Assembly (NCBI RefSeq): GCF_000786695.1
Contig: NZ_CP009962.1
Span: 3,348,001 to 3,412,000 of the forward strand
Source: Collimonas arenae
Lineage (GTDB): Bacteria > Pseudomonadota > Gammaproteobacteria > Burkholderiales > Burkholderiaceae_D
Direction of reading: 5' to 3'
Length of the DNA: 64,000 nt
The position numbers and the translations under genes were made by a program. Under the pieces are notes generated by a model. The model saw nothing but the letters and a program-made list of their open reading frames with translations. It made no database searches and was not told the DNA's origin. Positions 7,245 to 17,354 of the stretch are shown here, one piece after another; position 1 is the first letter of the stretch, and every line of letters starts with the position of its first letter.

Positions 7245-8792
7245 ATGCGAACAAAAGCAGGCGTAAAAATAGGCGGAGCCTTGATGCTGGGACTGGTCGG
7301 CAGCCTGCTGGCAGGTTGCGGCGACGGCGGCGGATCGACGGATGCTGCAGGCGCCAGCCAGAAACAACTTGTAGCCACCGCTAAAGCCAGCGTGACGGCA
7401 TGCGCCGCTGCCTGGGACGCCAACACCATCTATGTCGGCGGCAACAGCGCCAGCGCCAACAGCACCAATTACACGGCAAACTGGTGGACACAAGGGAACA
7501 ACCCGGTCACCGATAGCGGCGGCAGCGGTAGCGGCAAGCCATGGACTTCCACCGGCGCCTGCGGCAGCGGCACACCCACTCCGCCGCCCGTCGCGCCTCC
7601 GCCTGTCACACCCCCACCCGTTAATCCTCCACCGGCAATGCCAGGCACGACTACCGGCACCATCAACTATCACTTGCTGCTGGGCGCAGGCAGCGCCCAG
7701 GACCAGATGGTGCTGGATGGCGGCAACTACAATGACCTGATCATGTCGAACATCATTGCCGGCGTCATGTACGGCCACCTGGTGCAGCAGTACTATCCGG
7801 GAATGCAATTCCAGAAAGACTACCTGTACGGTTCGATCATGGGCCAGCTGCTGCAGGAAAACATCGAGACAAGCTTGTACGCCAGCAGCAGCGACCTGAT
7901 CGATCCGTCGCCAGACCAGCAAGCCGTGATGGGCGCAGGCCAAGGCGGCCCGTACCAAATCAACAATTACGCCGCCGACATGGTTTCCGGCTCTTACGCA
8001 CCGGCCGGCCATTCGCTGATCAACTACGTCGCCATCCAGAAAAACATCGGCTACACGATGGCTACCGCAGCCCAGCAATACACCAAGGTGACGCCACCCT
8101 CGTTCAACAACAAATACTACGGCCCGATGCTGACCGCGTATTTCCACTACAACGATTTTGTCGCGCTGATCCTCACCGGCAAAGGCACCGGCGGCTGGAC
8201 AACACCATGGGAACCCTACTACGACAATGCGCTGGCCAACTTTACCAAGCTGCCTAACAACTTCCTCGATGTCTTGCTGAATGTGGCTTACAACCAAGGT
8301 TACTACGGTACCCTGATGACCAGCTACAGCAAACTGGGCGCGACGGCGACTGCGGCGACGGTTGCCAGCGTCAATGCCTACAGCTCGGTATGGGGTGTGA
8401 CCGATACCTACCAGCAGTATCCGTACCAGGTGCGTTACTACCTCGACCAGCTATATGGCAACCCGATCCCGACCACCAGCGCCACCACCTTCACTACACC
8501 GGCCAACCATGTGGCCTTCAACATCCCGGCGCTGGAAACCGTGTTCTCCAATGTATTCCAGACGCTCGCTTACGTGAACAGCTCAGGGACATCGGTATAC
8601 ATTTCGGCAGCCCAGGCGCAAACCGCGTTTAACAGCGCACTGGCAAGCGTCGGCGTCGCCGGCAGCGCCACGCTGGACTTGAGCAACGGCGCTAACCGCG
8701 CGCAGATCTTCAGCATATTGGAAACTGCGATCGGCAATCTTGAAACCAATCTGAACACCAAGTTCAGCGCCACCACCAGCGCACAGCTGTAA
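7245..8792 (+). CDS. Chitin-binding (CBM5/12) lipoprotein with unrecognised C-terminal domain
   Basis: A 515-residue lipoprotein with lipobox LLAGC (Cys25) and Ser/Ala-rich spacer. A type-3 chitin-binding module follows at about 53-105 ([24 protein letters not shown]), then a Pro-rich linker (about 106-135) and a domain of some 380 residues. I do not recognise that domain as GH18 or GH19. It contains QENIETS (Glu205, Glu208) and later GQGGPYQIN, a spacing reminiscent of lysozyme-like (GH23/transglycosylase) enzymes, so chitinase or muramidase activity is a guess. GAGGAGAGA precedes ATG 7245. The N-terminal 105 residues are closely similar to those of the chitinase at 21910, suggesting shared ancestry and joint action on chitin. 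Confidence 0.8.
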   Translation: MRTKAGVKIGGALMLGLVGSLLAGCGDGGGSTDAAGASQKQLVATAKASVTACAAAWDANTIYVGGNSASANSTNYTANWWTQGNNPVTDSGGSGSGKPWTSTGACGSGTPTPPPVAPPPVTPPPVNPPPAMPGTTTGTINYHLLLGAGSAQDQMVLDGGNYNDLIMSNIIAGVMYGHLVQQYYPGMQFQKDYLYGSIMGQLLQENIETSLYASSSDLIDPSPDQQAVMGAGQGGPYQINNYAADMVSGSYAPAGHSLINYVAIQKNIGYTMATAAQQYTKVTPPSFNNKYYGPMLTAYFHYNDFVALILTGKGTGGWTTPWEPYYDNALANFTKLPNNFLDVLLNVAYNQGYYGTLMTSYSKLGATATAATVASVNAYSSVWGVTDTYQQYPYQVRYYLDQLYGNPIPTTSATTFTTPANHVAFNIPALETVFSNVFQTLAYVNSSGTSVYISAAQAQTAFNSALASVGVAGSATLDLSNGANRAQIFSILETAIGNLETNLNTKFSATTSAQL

Positions 8793-8805
8793 CACTGGAA
8801 CGGAC

Positions 8806-8834
8806 GCAGGCCGGGTTACATTAACCCGGCCTGC
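8806..8834. terminator. Hairpin between convergent genes
   Basis: GCAGGCCGGGTTA, a CAT loop and a perfect 13-bp complement form a very stable hairpin 14 bp after the lipoprotein stop codon. No T-run follows on either strand, so termination is likely but not of the classic form. It could also serve the GntR gene ending at 8867 on the other strand. Confidence 0.65.
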
Positions 8835-8866
8835 ATTACCTGGCCGACTGCGCATACAGGTCTCGC

Positions 8867-9667
8867 CTAGGCCTGACGCATTACCTTGACTTGCACGTAA
8901 GGCAGCCGTTGCGCGCCATTCGATTGCCGTGCGCTGTGCAGCCGATGCAAGGTGATCTGAGTCACGTCGACATGGCCGTCCTCGATATGTGTCGTCATCA
9001 GCCGGACTGCGGCATCGGCATCATGCGCGCTGATTTCCAGCAGGATCGCCGCATGTTCCTCATAGGTGGATTGCACGCAATCGCCATACACGAAATCCAG
9101 CCTGCGCACGATACGGATACGATCGGTCAGGCGTTCAAAGGCGCTGGCGATTTCCTGGTTGCCGCTGGCGCGCACCAGCGCCAGATGGAATTGCTCGTCC
9201 ATGGTCGCCACCAGACGGCCATCGCTTACGCGCCTTGAAGGTTTCACGCACCAGATTGCTTTCTGCTGTTCGATCAACGCGGCGTCGACGCCCCCCGCTC
9301 CTGCCAGGCCTGCGCATAATTTGCTGACGGCGAAGTTTTCGATCAGGCGGCGCATTTCATACAGCTCTTCGAAGCGCTTGAAATCGATAGGCACCACTTC
9401 CCAGCCCCCGCGCACATAGCCCTGCATCAGGCCATCGCTTTGCAGGCGCTGCAAGGCCTCACGCACGGGAGTGCGCGAGACATTGAAGTAGGCAGCGATT
9501 TCAGTTTCGGTGATCTGGTCGCCGGGCAGCAGGCGCATGTCGAAAATATCTTCGCGCAAACGGCCATACACGTATTCGGGCAAAGAAACGCCCTTGGGCG
9601 GCATGCCGCCGTCACCGGTAGTGGCCGGCATGTCTGCTATCGAATCTGTGCTTGAGGCAGTTTTCAT
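8867..9667 (-). CDS. GntR-family regulator, FCD subfamily
   Basis: A 266-residue regulator. The winged helix (about 28-95) contains EYVYGRLREDIFDMRLLPGD and the recognition segment AAYFNVSRTPVREALQRL. The C-terminal half is an all-helical FCD ligand-binding domain with DEQFHLALVRASGNQEI and the late HIEDGH histidine expected for metal or acid binding. It is the last gene of the peptide-uptake operon, 15 bp after ggt, so it probably controls that operon. The candidate operator is the TGTATACA palindrome at 16731-16738. Confidence 0.9.
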   Translation of the reverse strand: MKTASSTDSIADMPATTGDGGMPPKGVSLPEYVYGRLREDIFDMRLLPGDQITETEIAAYFNVSRTPVREALQRLQSDGLMQGYVRGGWEVVPIDFKRFEELYEMRRLIENFAVSKLCAGLAGAGGVDAALIEQQKAIWCVKPSRRVSDGRLVATMDEQFHLALVRASGNQEIASAFERLTDRIRIVRRLDFVYGDCVQSTYEEHAAILLEISAHDADAAVRLMTTHIEDGHVDVTQITLHRLHSARQSNGAQRLPYVQVKVMRQA

Positions 9668-9682
9668 ATGATCAATGATTGG

Positions 9683-11293
<1,611 letters not shown>

Positions 11294-11303
11294 GGTTTCT
11301 CTC

Positions 11304-12260
11304 TTAGCGATAAAGATGACAAGTAACGTATTCACCGACGGCGACGGCAGTGGTCGGCGGCGCCTGGGTTTTACAGATGTCCATGCAGGACGGGCAGCGC
11401 GGATGGAAATGACAGCCAGAAGGCGGCGCTGCCGGATTCGGAATACTCCCTTGCAGAATGATGCGCTCGCGCACCTGGTCCGGATGCTCGCGCGGAATTG
11501 CCGATAACAAGGCCCGGGTGTACGGGTGTTTCGGTGCGCTGTACACGCTTTCACAGCTACCCGCTTCCACCATGCGCCCCAGATACATGACGCCGATACG
11601 GTCGCTGACATGACGGATCACCGCCAGGTCGTGCGAGACGAACAGATAGGTCAGGTTCAGTTCCCGTTGCAAGTCCTGCAGCAAATTCAATATTTGTGCC
11701 TGGATCGAGACATCCAGCGCCGATACAGCTTCATCGGCGACCACTAGCTTCGGCCGTGTGATGATGGCGCGGGCGATGCCGACCCGCTGTCGCTGTCCAC
11801 CAGAAAATTCATGCGGATGACGATCCGCATAGCTCGGGCTGAGGCCGACCACATCCAGGATTTCGGCGACCTTGCGCTTGCGGCTGGCGCGATCGAACAG
11901 CTTATGCACGATCAACGGCTCTTCCAGCACCTCGCCTATCGTCATGCGCGGATTAAGCGAGGCGAACGGGTCCTGGAACACCATTTGCATATTGCGCCGC
12001 ATCGCCCGCAACGGCGCGGATGACAACGCGGTCAAATCTTCCCCCATGAATTCGATCTTGCCGGCGGTCGGCTCGATCAGCCGCAACACGCTACGGCCGG
12101 TGGTCGACTTGCCGCAGCCGGATTCGCCGACCAGGCCCATGGTCTGCCCCTCTTCGATATCGAAAGAGACATCGTCCACCGCCTTGACCGGCGCTGCACC
12201 GCGCCGTTCCGAGGAAAATTGTTTCTTGAGTCCGCTTACGCTCAGCAAAGGAGTATTCAT
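11304..12260 (-). CDS. Opp/Dpp-type ABC importer ATPase (DppF-like)
   Basis: A 318-residue ATP-binding subunit. Walker A is [13 protein letters not shown], the signature is FSGGQRQRVGIARA, and Walker B is LVVADEAVSALD followed by the switch His in VSHDLAV. The C-terminal oligopeptide extension includes HPYTRALLSAIP and the Cys cluster CHFHPRCPSCMDIC, which in this family often binds an iron-sulfur cluster. It pairs with the DppD-like ATPase 18 bp upstream to power the peptide importer. Confidence 0.92.
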   Translation of the reverse strand: MNTPLLSVSGLKKQFSSERRGAAPVKAVDDVSFDIEEGQTMGLVGESGCGKSTTGRSVLRLIEPTAGKIEFMGEDLTALSSAPLRAMRRNMQMVFQDPFASLNPRMTIGEVLEEPLIVHKLFDRASRKRKVAEILDVVGLSPSYADRHPHEFSGGQRQRVGIARAIITRPKLVVADEAVSALDVSIQAQILNLLQDLQRELNLTYLFVSHDLAVIRHVSDRIGVMYLGRMVEAGSCESVYSAPKHPYTRALLSAIPREHPDQVRERIILQGSIPNPAAPPSGCHFHPRCPSCMDICKTQAPPTTAVAVGEYVTCHLYR

Positions 12261-12278
12261 GATATCTATGGTCGAGGT

Positions 12279-13238
12279 TCAGTTGGGATGCCAGCAACGC
12301 ACCAGATGGCCGGGTGTGACTGCGGCCAGTTCCGGCATCTTGCTACGGCAAAGATCGTCGGCTTTGGTGCAACGCGCAGCAAAGCGGCAACCGGCGCCGG
12401 CCGTACCTGGCAGCGGAACCGAACCGGGAATCGCGTTCAAAGGCTGACCTGGCTTGGCGTCAAGCGCAGGCCTGGCGCGCATCAAGGCCCGGGTATAAGG
12501 ATGGGCTGGCGCGTCGAACAGCTCGTGTACGCTGCTCTGCTCCACCACCTGTCCCGCATACATCACCACCACCCGTTCACACATTTCGGCGACCACGCCG
12601 AGATCATGGGTGATCATCAGGATCGATGTGCCTTGCTCCTGCTTGAGCTGCCGCATCAGGTCGAGGATCTGGGCCTGGATCGTGACATCCAGCGCGGTAG
12701 TCGGCTCGTCGCAAATCAATACGCCAGGGTCGCACAGCAAAGCCATCGCGATCATCACACGCTGACGCATGCCACCCGAGAGACTGTGCGGATACTCGTT
12801 GACCAGCTGCTCGGCGCGCGACAACCCGACCCGCTGCAGCATGGCGATCACCATGTAGTCGATTTCACGCCGCACCAGCGTGGTATGCATGCGCAGCATC
12901 TCGCCCAGTTGCGCACCGATCTTGTGCAGCGGATTCAGCGATGTCATCGGTTCCTGGAAAATCATCGCGATCTGCTTGCCGCGGACTGCCCGCATGCCGG
13001 CATCGTCCAGCGTCAGCAAGTCATGGCCGTCGTAACGCACTTCACCACTCAGACGAGCCTTGCTGGCCAGCGGAAACAGCCGCAGGATCGACAAGGCGGT
13101 GACGCTCTTGCCGCAGCCGGATTCACCCAGCAGCCCCACGGTTTCATTGGCGCCCACCGTAAACGACACGCCATCCACCGGCGCGATGCTCTTGCCGTTG
13201 CTAAGGAATTCGACCTTGAGATTATTCACTTCCAGCAT
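12279..13238 (-). CDS. Opp/Dpp-type ABC importer ATPase (DppD-like)
   Basis: A 319-residue ATPase with Walker [14 protein letters not shown], signature [14 protein letters not shown], Walker [13 protein letters not shown] and switch MITHDLGV. It ends with the oligopeptide-family tail ([12 protein letters not shown] and the CRFAARC cysteines). ATG 13238 is preceded by GGAAGAAG; an in-frame ATG 39 bp earlier lacks a good site. It forms the heterodimeric motor with the DppF-like subunit. The operon order A-B-C-D-F is the canonical dipeptide/glutathione importer order. Confidence 0.92.
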   Translation of the reverse strand: MLEVNNLKVEFLSNGKSIAPVDGVSFTVGANETVGLLGESGCGKSVTALSILRLFPLASKARLSGEVRYDGHDLLTLDDAGMRAVRGKQIAMIFQEPMTSLNPLHKIGAQLGEMLRMHTTLVRREIDYMVIAMLQRVGLSRAEQLVNEYPHSLSGGMRQRVMIAMALLCDPGVLICDEPTTALDVTIQAQILDLMRQLKQEQGTSILMITHDLGVVAEMCERVVVMYAGQVVEQSSVHELFDAPAHPYTRALMRARPALDAKPGQPLNAIPGSVPLPGTAGAGCRFAARCTKADDLCRSKMPELAAVTPGHLVRCWHPN

Positions 13239-13277
13239 GACGCTTCTTCCTTGCTTGTCCACGCCAATCAACATCAA

Positions 13278-14198
13278 TCAACGCTTCAGTTTGGGATCGA
13301 ATACTTCCCGGATGCCATCGCCAAGAAAATTAAAACCCAGCACCACCACGAAAATCGCCATCCCCGGCCACAAGGCCAGGATCGGATTCGAGCTCAGGTA
13401 GCCTTGGGCGATATGCAACATCGAGCCCCAGCTGGGATCTTCCGGCTTCGCCCCCAGGCCCAGATACGACAAGCCAGCTTCGGCGATGATGGCGGAGCCC
13501 ATCGCCAGGGTAGCCTGGATCACCAGCGGCGCCATCGCGTTCGGCAGCACGTAGCGCCACATGATGCGCAGATGGCCGGCGCCGACCGAACGCGCCGCCA
13601 TCACATAGTCCAGGTTGCGGATCATCATGGCCTGTCCGCGCGCCAGCCGGATGAAGGCTGGCGTGAAACCGATGCCGACCGCGACCATGGCGTTGTAGAA
13701 GCCGCCACCGAGCGCCGCCGACAAGGCCAGCGCCAGGATCAGCGAAGGAAACGCCTGCAAGGCGTCGACGACGCGCATCACGATCCACTCATCCCAGATG
13801 CCACGGAAATAGCCGCTGGCAATGCCAATCGGCACGCCGACGCAAAACGCCAGGCCAACTGCAATCAACGCTGCCTGCAAGGAGATCCGGGCGCCGAACA
13901 CCATGCGTGAAAAGATATCGCGCCCAAGATCGTCCGTCCCCATCCAGTGCAAGCCGCTCGGTCCCGCCAGGATATTGCCGTAATCCTGGTCAAACACCGG
14001 ATCGTAGCCCGCCAGCAATGGCGCAAAGATCGCCACCAGGACCAGCAACAGGATGATCAGTGCACCCGCTGCCGCCAAACGGTTAGCGGCAAATCGCCGC
14101 ACAGCGAGGAAGCGGCGGCGTTGCGGCAATGTTTCCGCAATGGCTGGTGCAGCGGTTGACGAAGCAGCTGACGAAGCGGCTGAAGACTGCTGGTTCAT
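13278..14198 (-). CDS. Opp/Dpp-type ABC importer permease (DppC-like)
   Basis: A 306-residue inner membrane permease. A polar Ala/Ser-rich N-terminus of about 40 residues precedes the first helix (LAAAGALIILLLVLVAIFAP). The extracytoplasmic DPVFDQDYGN and GLHWMGTDDLGRDIFSRM motifs and the EAA loop EAGLSYLGLGAKPEDPSWG are typical of DppC/GsiD. The start codon overlaps the stop of the DppB-like gene by 4 bp, which indicates translational coupling. Confidence 0.92.
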   Translation of the reverse strand: MNQQSSAASSAASSTAAPAIAETLPQRRRFLAVRRFAANRLAAAGALIILLLVLVAIFAPLLAGYDPVFDQDYGNILAGPSGLHWMGTDDLGRDIFSRMVFGARISLQAALIAVGLAFCVGVPIGIASGYFRGIWDEWIVMRVVDALQAFPSLILALALSAALGGGFYNAMVAVGIGFTPAFIRLARGQAMMIRNLDYVMAARSVGAGHLRIMWRYVLPNAMAPLVIQATLAMGSAIIAEAGLSYLGLGAKPEDPSWGSMLHIAQGYLSSNPILALWPGMAIFVVVLGFNFLGDGIREVFDPKLKR

Positions 14199-15142
14199 GC
14201 CTGCTCCCTCGCGATGCGCGGATCGATCACGCCGTATAGCAGATCCACCGCAAGATTGACGATCACCACCATCAGCGCCGCCGCCAGCACGCCGGCTTGC
14301 ACGGTCACGTAATCGCGCTGGAAAATCGCGTCGACGATCATCTTGCCCATGCCCGGAATACTGAAGATGGTCTCTGTAATCACCAGTCCGCCTAACATGC
14401 CGGACACCATCAGGCCGCTGGCGGTCACCACGGGAATCATGGCATTGCGCAGGGCATGGCCGATGACCACGCGCCAGTCGCTCAAGCCTTTGGAGAAAGC
14501 GGTGCGGATATAGTCTTCGTTCAGCACTTCCAGCAAACTGCTGCGCACCATGCGCATCAGAATCGCCGATTCGCGCAGGCCGGTGGCCAGCATCGGCAGC
14601 AGCATCGCCAGCAGGTTGCCGCGCCAGTCCTCGGTGAACGGCACATAGCCGGAAGCCGGCAACCACTCCAGCTTGACCGCAAACAGGACGATGAACATCA
14701 TGCCCAGCCAGAACGGCGGCACCGACATGCCGAACAAGGCCAGCAGCGAACAAAAGTAATTGGCAATCCCGCGCGGACGCGCTGCCGCCAGGATGCCGGC
14801 CGGCACCGCAATCAGCACTGCGATGACGAAGCTGCCGAGCGCCAGCTCAATCGTTACCGGCAACCGCTGCAGCAAGGCATCGACCACCGGCGTACGGTCA
14901 ACGAACGAACGGCCCAGGTCGCCATGCAGCGCCGCCCACAGCCAATGACCGTATTGCACATAAAGCGGATCGTCGAGGCCAAGCTGGGCGCGCAAAGCCA
15001 GCGCAGCTTCAGGCGTCGCTTCCTGGCCAAGAATGGCGCTGACCGGATCGCCCGGCAAGATCGCCAGCAGGGAAAAAATGACGATGCTCACCAGCAGCAG
15101 AGTCGGCAGCACCAGCAGGATGCGCTTTAGCAGTTTAGGCAT
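14195..15142 (-). CDS. Opp/Dpp-type ABC importer permease (DppB-like)
   Basis: A 315-residue permease with about six helices. The first is LVLPTLLLVSIVIFSLLAI. The DppB signature LPGDPVSAILG with the following LGLDDPLYVQYGHWL is present, and the cytoplasmic EAA-type loop is EDYIRTAFSKGLSDWRVVIGHALRNAMIPVVT. It lies 32 bp after the binding protein gene and overlaps dppC. With the other subunits it forms a complete importer; the peptide specificity is set by the binding protein and cannot be read from this subunit. Confidence 0.92.
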   Translation of the reverse strand: MPKLLKRILLVLPTLLLVSIVIFSLLAILPGDPVSAILGQEATPEAALALRAQLGLDDPLYVQYGHWLWAALHGDLGRSFVDRTPVVDALLQRLPVTIELALGSFVIAVLIAVPAGILAAARPRGIANYFCSLLALFGMSVPPFWLGMMFIVLFAVKLEWLPASGYVPFTEDWRGNLLAMLLPMLATGLRESAILMRMVRSSLLEVLNEDYIRTAFSKGLSDWRVVIGHALRNAMIPVVTASGLMVSGMLGGLVITETIFSIPGMGKMIVDAIFQRDYVTVQAGVLAAALMVVIVNLAVDLLYGVIDPRIAREQA

Positions 15143-15174
15143 GGTTTGGGCACATATAACATGTTGAGACGCGC

Positions 15175-16662
15175 TTACTTTGCCAGCGTTGCGGTCCGGA
15201 TCACGCCGTCTGGTACGAAGCGGAAGCCGGTTACCGCCTTAGAAATGCCGAACAGGACATTGTCATGATTGAGATAAACGTAGGGCACGTCTTGCACCAG
15301 GATCTGCATGGCCTGGTCGTAGAATGCCTTGCGCTTGGCGACATCGCTTTCGATCCTGGCTTGCATCAGCAACGCATCGACATCTTTGTTGCCGTATCGG
15401 GAGTAATTCAGTGAACCGTTGGTGACGACGAAGTCGTAGATGTTTTGATCAGGATCGGGACGGCCGCTCCAGCCCACCATCAGGGCGTCATAGCTGCCGG
15501 CCTTGCCCGCTTCAATCTGCGCTGCCAGTTCCGCCTTGTCCAGGCTCACGTTGATGCCGGCCGAACGCAGCATGCCCTGCACCATCTGCCCGACCTGCAA
15601 TGCATCCGGCGTGGTTGGCAAGGTCAGGCGAAAACTGAAGCCACCCTCTTTGCCCGCCGCCTTCAGCAACGTCTTGGCGCGCGCCAGATCGACCTTGGGC
15701 GGCGTGTCGGCGACGCCATGGGCAAACTGCGCCTTGCTGAACGGTGAATGCCCGACCGAGACAGCGCCGTTGTAGACCACCCTGGCGATGGCGTCGCGGT
15801 TGATCAGGATATCGATCGCTTCACGCACTTCTTTCTTGTCAAATGGCGCTTTGCCGGTATTGAAATAGAAACCCAGAAAGCCCATCGAAGGCTTGTTGAT
15901 CACGCTGTACTTGCCACCGGGGGCAGGATTGCCCAACTCCTTGTAGGGAAAGCGGTTAGTGATATCGACCTGGCCGCTGCGCAGGTTATTGAAGGCGACA
16001 TTGACGTCATTCATGATCTTGTAGACGACCTGATCGGCCTTGGGCAAGCCGGCCTGCCAATAATTGGGATTCTTGTCGAGCGTCAGGCTGGCGCCTTTCA
16101 AGCGCCCCTTGTAGATGAAGGGGCCGGTACCGACCGGGTTATTGACATAATCGTCGCCGAATTTCTTGACCGCAGACGGCGAAGAAATCATCCCGGCGCG
16201 GTCGGTCAGGATCGACAGGAAAGGCGCAAACGGCGTCGACAACTCGATCTTCAGCGTGGCGTCATCGACTACGCTGATGTGCTTGATGTACTTGAGATCG
16301 TTACGGCGTAATGAATTCTTTTCCTGCCCGCGCAACAAGTTGAACTCCACTGCCTTGGCGTTGAATGGCGTGCCGTCCTGGAACTTGACGCCTTTACGCA
16401 GGAACAGCGTGTAGGTCTTCTGGTCATCCGAAACTGTCCAGCGCTCGGCCAGCATGGGGACAATCTTGCCGTTTTCGTCGAGATCGAGCAACTTGTCGAA
16501 AATGCTCTGGTACACCATGCGCTCGGCGATCATCGACGACTGTACCGGATCGAGCTTGCCGGGATCGTTGTCCAGCGAGATGTTGATGGTCATGGCCATG
16601 GCGGAGCAGCTGACGCCGGCCACGAGTGCGGAAAAGATCTGTAACGGCAGACGTTTGTTCAT
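15175..16662 (-). CDS. Periplasmic solute-binding protein, family 5 (peptide importer)
   Basis: A 495-residue secreted protein; the signal peptide spans about residues 1-23 (ending AMA-MT). The SBP_bac_5 fold shows LDPVQSSMIAERMVYQSIFDKL, the hallmark GTGPFIY, and DILINRDAI. The C-terminal region has QMVQGMLRSAGINVSL and WSGRPDPDQNIYDF. It is the first gene of the seven-gene operon. Binding proteins of this family take di- and oligopeptides, glutathione or other small molecules. The linked gamma-glutamyltransferase points to gamma-glutamyl compounds, as in E. coli gsi, but specificity is inferred from context only. Confidence 0.9.
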   Translation of the reverse strand: MNKRLPLQIFSALVAGVSCSAMAMTINISLDNDPGKLDPVQSSMIAERMVYQSIFDKLLDLDENGKIVPMLAERWTVSDDQKTYTLFLRKGVKFQDGTPFNAKAVEFNLLRGQEKNSLRRNDLKYIKHISVVDDATLKIELSTPFAPFLSILTDRAGMISSPSAVKKFGDDYVNNPVGTGPFIYKGRLKGASLTLDKNPNYWQAGLPKADQVVYKIMNDVNVAFNNLRSGQVDITNRFPYKELGNPAPGGKYSVINKPSMGFLGFYFNTGKAPFDKKEVREAIDILINRDAIARVVYNGAVSVGHSPFSKAQFAHGVADTPPKVDLARAKTLLKAAGKEGGFSFRLTLPTTPDALQVGQMVQGMLRSAGINVSLDKAELAAQIEAGKAGSYDALMVGWSGRPDPDQNIYDFVVTNGSLNYSRYGNKDVDALLMQARIESDVAKRKAFYDQAMQILVQDVPYVYLNHDNVLFGISKAVTGFRFVPDGVIRTATLAK

Positions 16663-16730
16663 TCTTCATCCTCGGTCAAGGGGGCGACGATGCGACGTGA
16701 AGAAACCATCATGTCGCAAGTCCACATCAA

Positions 16731-16738
16731 TGTATACA
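16731..16738 (-). promoter_or_regulatory. TGTATACA palindrome at the peptide-importer promoter
   Basis: Perfect 8-bp palindrome inside AATGTATACAAT. On the minus strand its TATACA (16731-16736) could be the -10, with a weak TTTAAT -35 17 bp upstream. FCD-type GntR proteins bind such short palindromes, and the operon ends in one. The same octamer lies by the TRAP/mdc promoter at 50926. Confidence 0.55.
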
Positions 16739-16890
16739 ATAAAGTAGACAAGCATTAAACATGCCAAGGCTCCTGCTTTGTCGGGCGTCATGGGGGGAGA
16801 AAAGGCCGTTCAGGCCGAACCAAAGCCTACCGCCAAGGCAATCCAATTTGTTCGCTTGTTGCGCCGCATTTTACTTTCGGATAATATCGT

Positions 16891-16915
16891 TAGCTATCGA
16901 ATGATTAGATGGCTA
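16891..16915 (+). promoter_or_regulatory. Inverted repeat ahead of marR
   Basis: TAGCTATC (16891-16898) and GATGGCTA (16908-16915) are complementary except at one position and end 4 bp before the marR start. This is a plausible autoregulatory MarR operator that would also block translation initiation or promoter clearance of the efflux operon. Confidence 0.5.
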
Positions 16916-16919
16916 TCTT

Positions 16920-17354
16920 ATGAAAACTCTGGAAGAACGCTTTTCCGTGGCGCTGCACAGTACCGCACGTAGTTGGCGCCAGGTGCTAGACCGGCGCATG
17001 AAGGATCTTGGCATCAGTCAGGCGGGATGGATGACCGTCGCCATGGTCGCCAAGGCCAAGCAGCCGCAATCGCAAATCAGTCTTGCCAACGACCTCGGCA
17101 TCGAGGGGCCTAGCATGGTGGCGATGCTGGATCGGCTAGTGAAGGCCGGTCTGATCACGCGCGAGCCCTCGCCCACCGACCGCCGCATCAAGCTAGTGGT
17201 GCTGACCGAGGACGGTCACGCCCTGTACCGGCAAGTCAACAGCAAGGCCACGGCTCTGCGCACCGAACTGCTGCGCGATATCGATCCGGATCAATTGCTT
17301 CTGGCAACCAGCCTGCTTGAGCGCTTGCAGGCTGTACTGGAGTCCGAGGCATGA
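16920..17354 (+). CDS. MarR-family transcriptional regulator of the efflux operon
   Basis: A 144-residue winged-helix regulator. The central HTH region reads SQISLANDLGIEGPSMVAMLDRLVKAGLI, followed by the wing REPSPTDRRIKLVVLTEDG that defines MarR proteins. N- and C-terminal helices form the dimer interface. Its stop overlaps the start of the transporter gene by 4 bp (ATGA), so regulator and pump are translated together. Members of this arrangement usually repress their own operon and are released by phenolic or antibiotic ligands; the ligand here is unknown. Confidence 0.92.
   Translation: MKTLEERFSVALHSTARSWRQVLDRRMKDLGISQAGWMTVAMVAKAKQPQSQISLANDLGIEGPSMVAMLDRLVKAGLITREPSPTDRRIKLVVLTEDGHALYRQVNSKATALRTELLRDIDPDQLLLATSLLERLQAVLESEA

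Noticed and set aside
7041..8297. Minus-strand open frame of 418 codons over the chitin-binding lipoprotein
   Set aside because: Composition is that of a reverse-frame shadow (Val/Cys/Arg-rich, no motif), while the plus strand has lipobox, CBM and a ribosome site.
12219..13910. Long plus-strand open frame of 563 codons opposite the ABC ATPase and permease genes
   Set aside because: It is antisense to two genes with intact family motifs. Its translation is rich in His, Gln and Arg, as expected for the reverse frame of GC-rich coding DNA.
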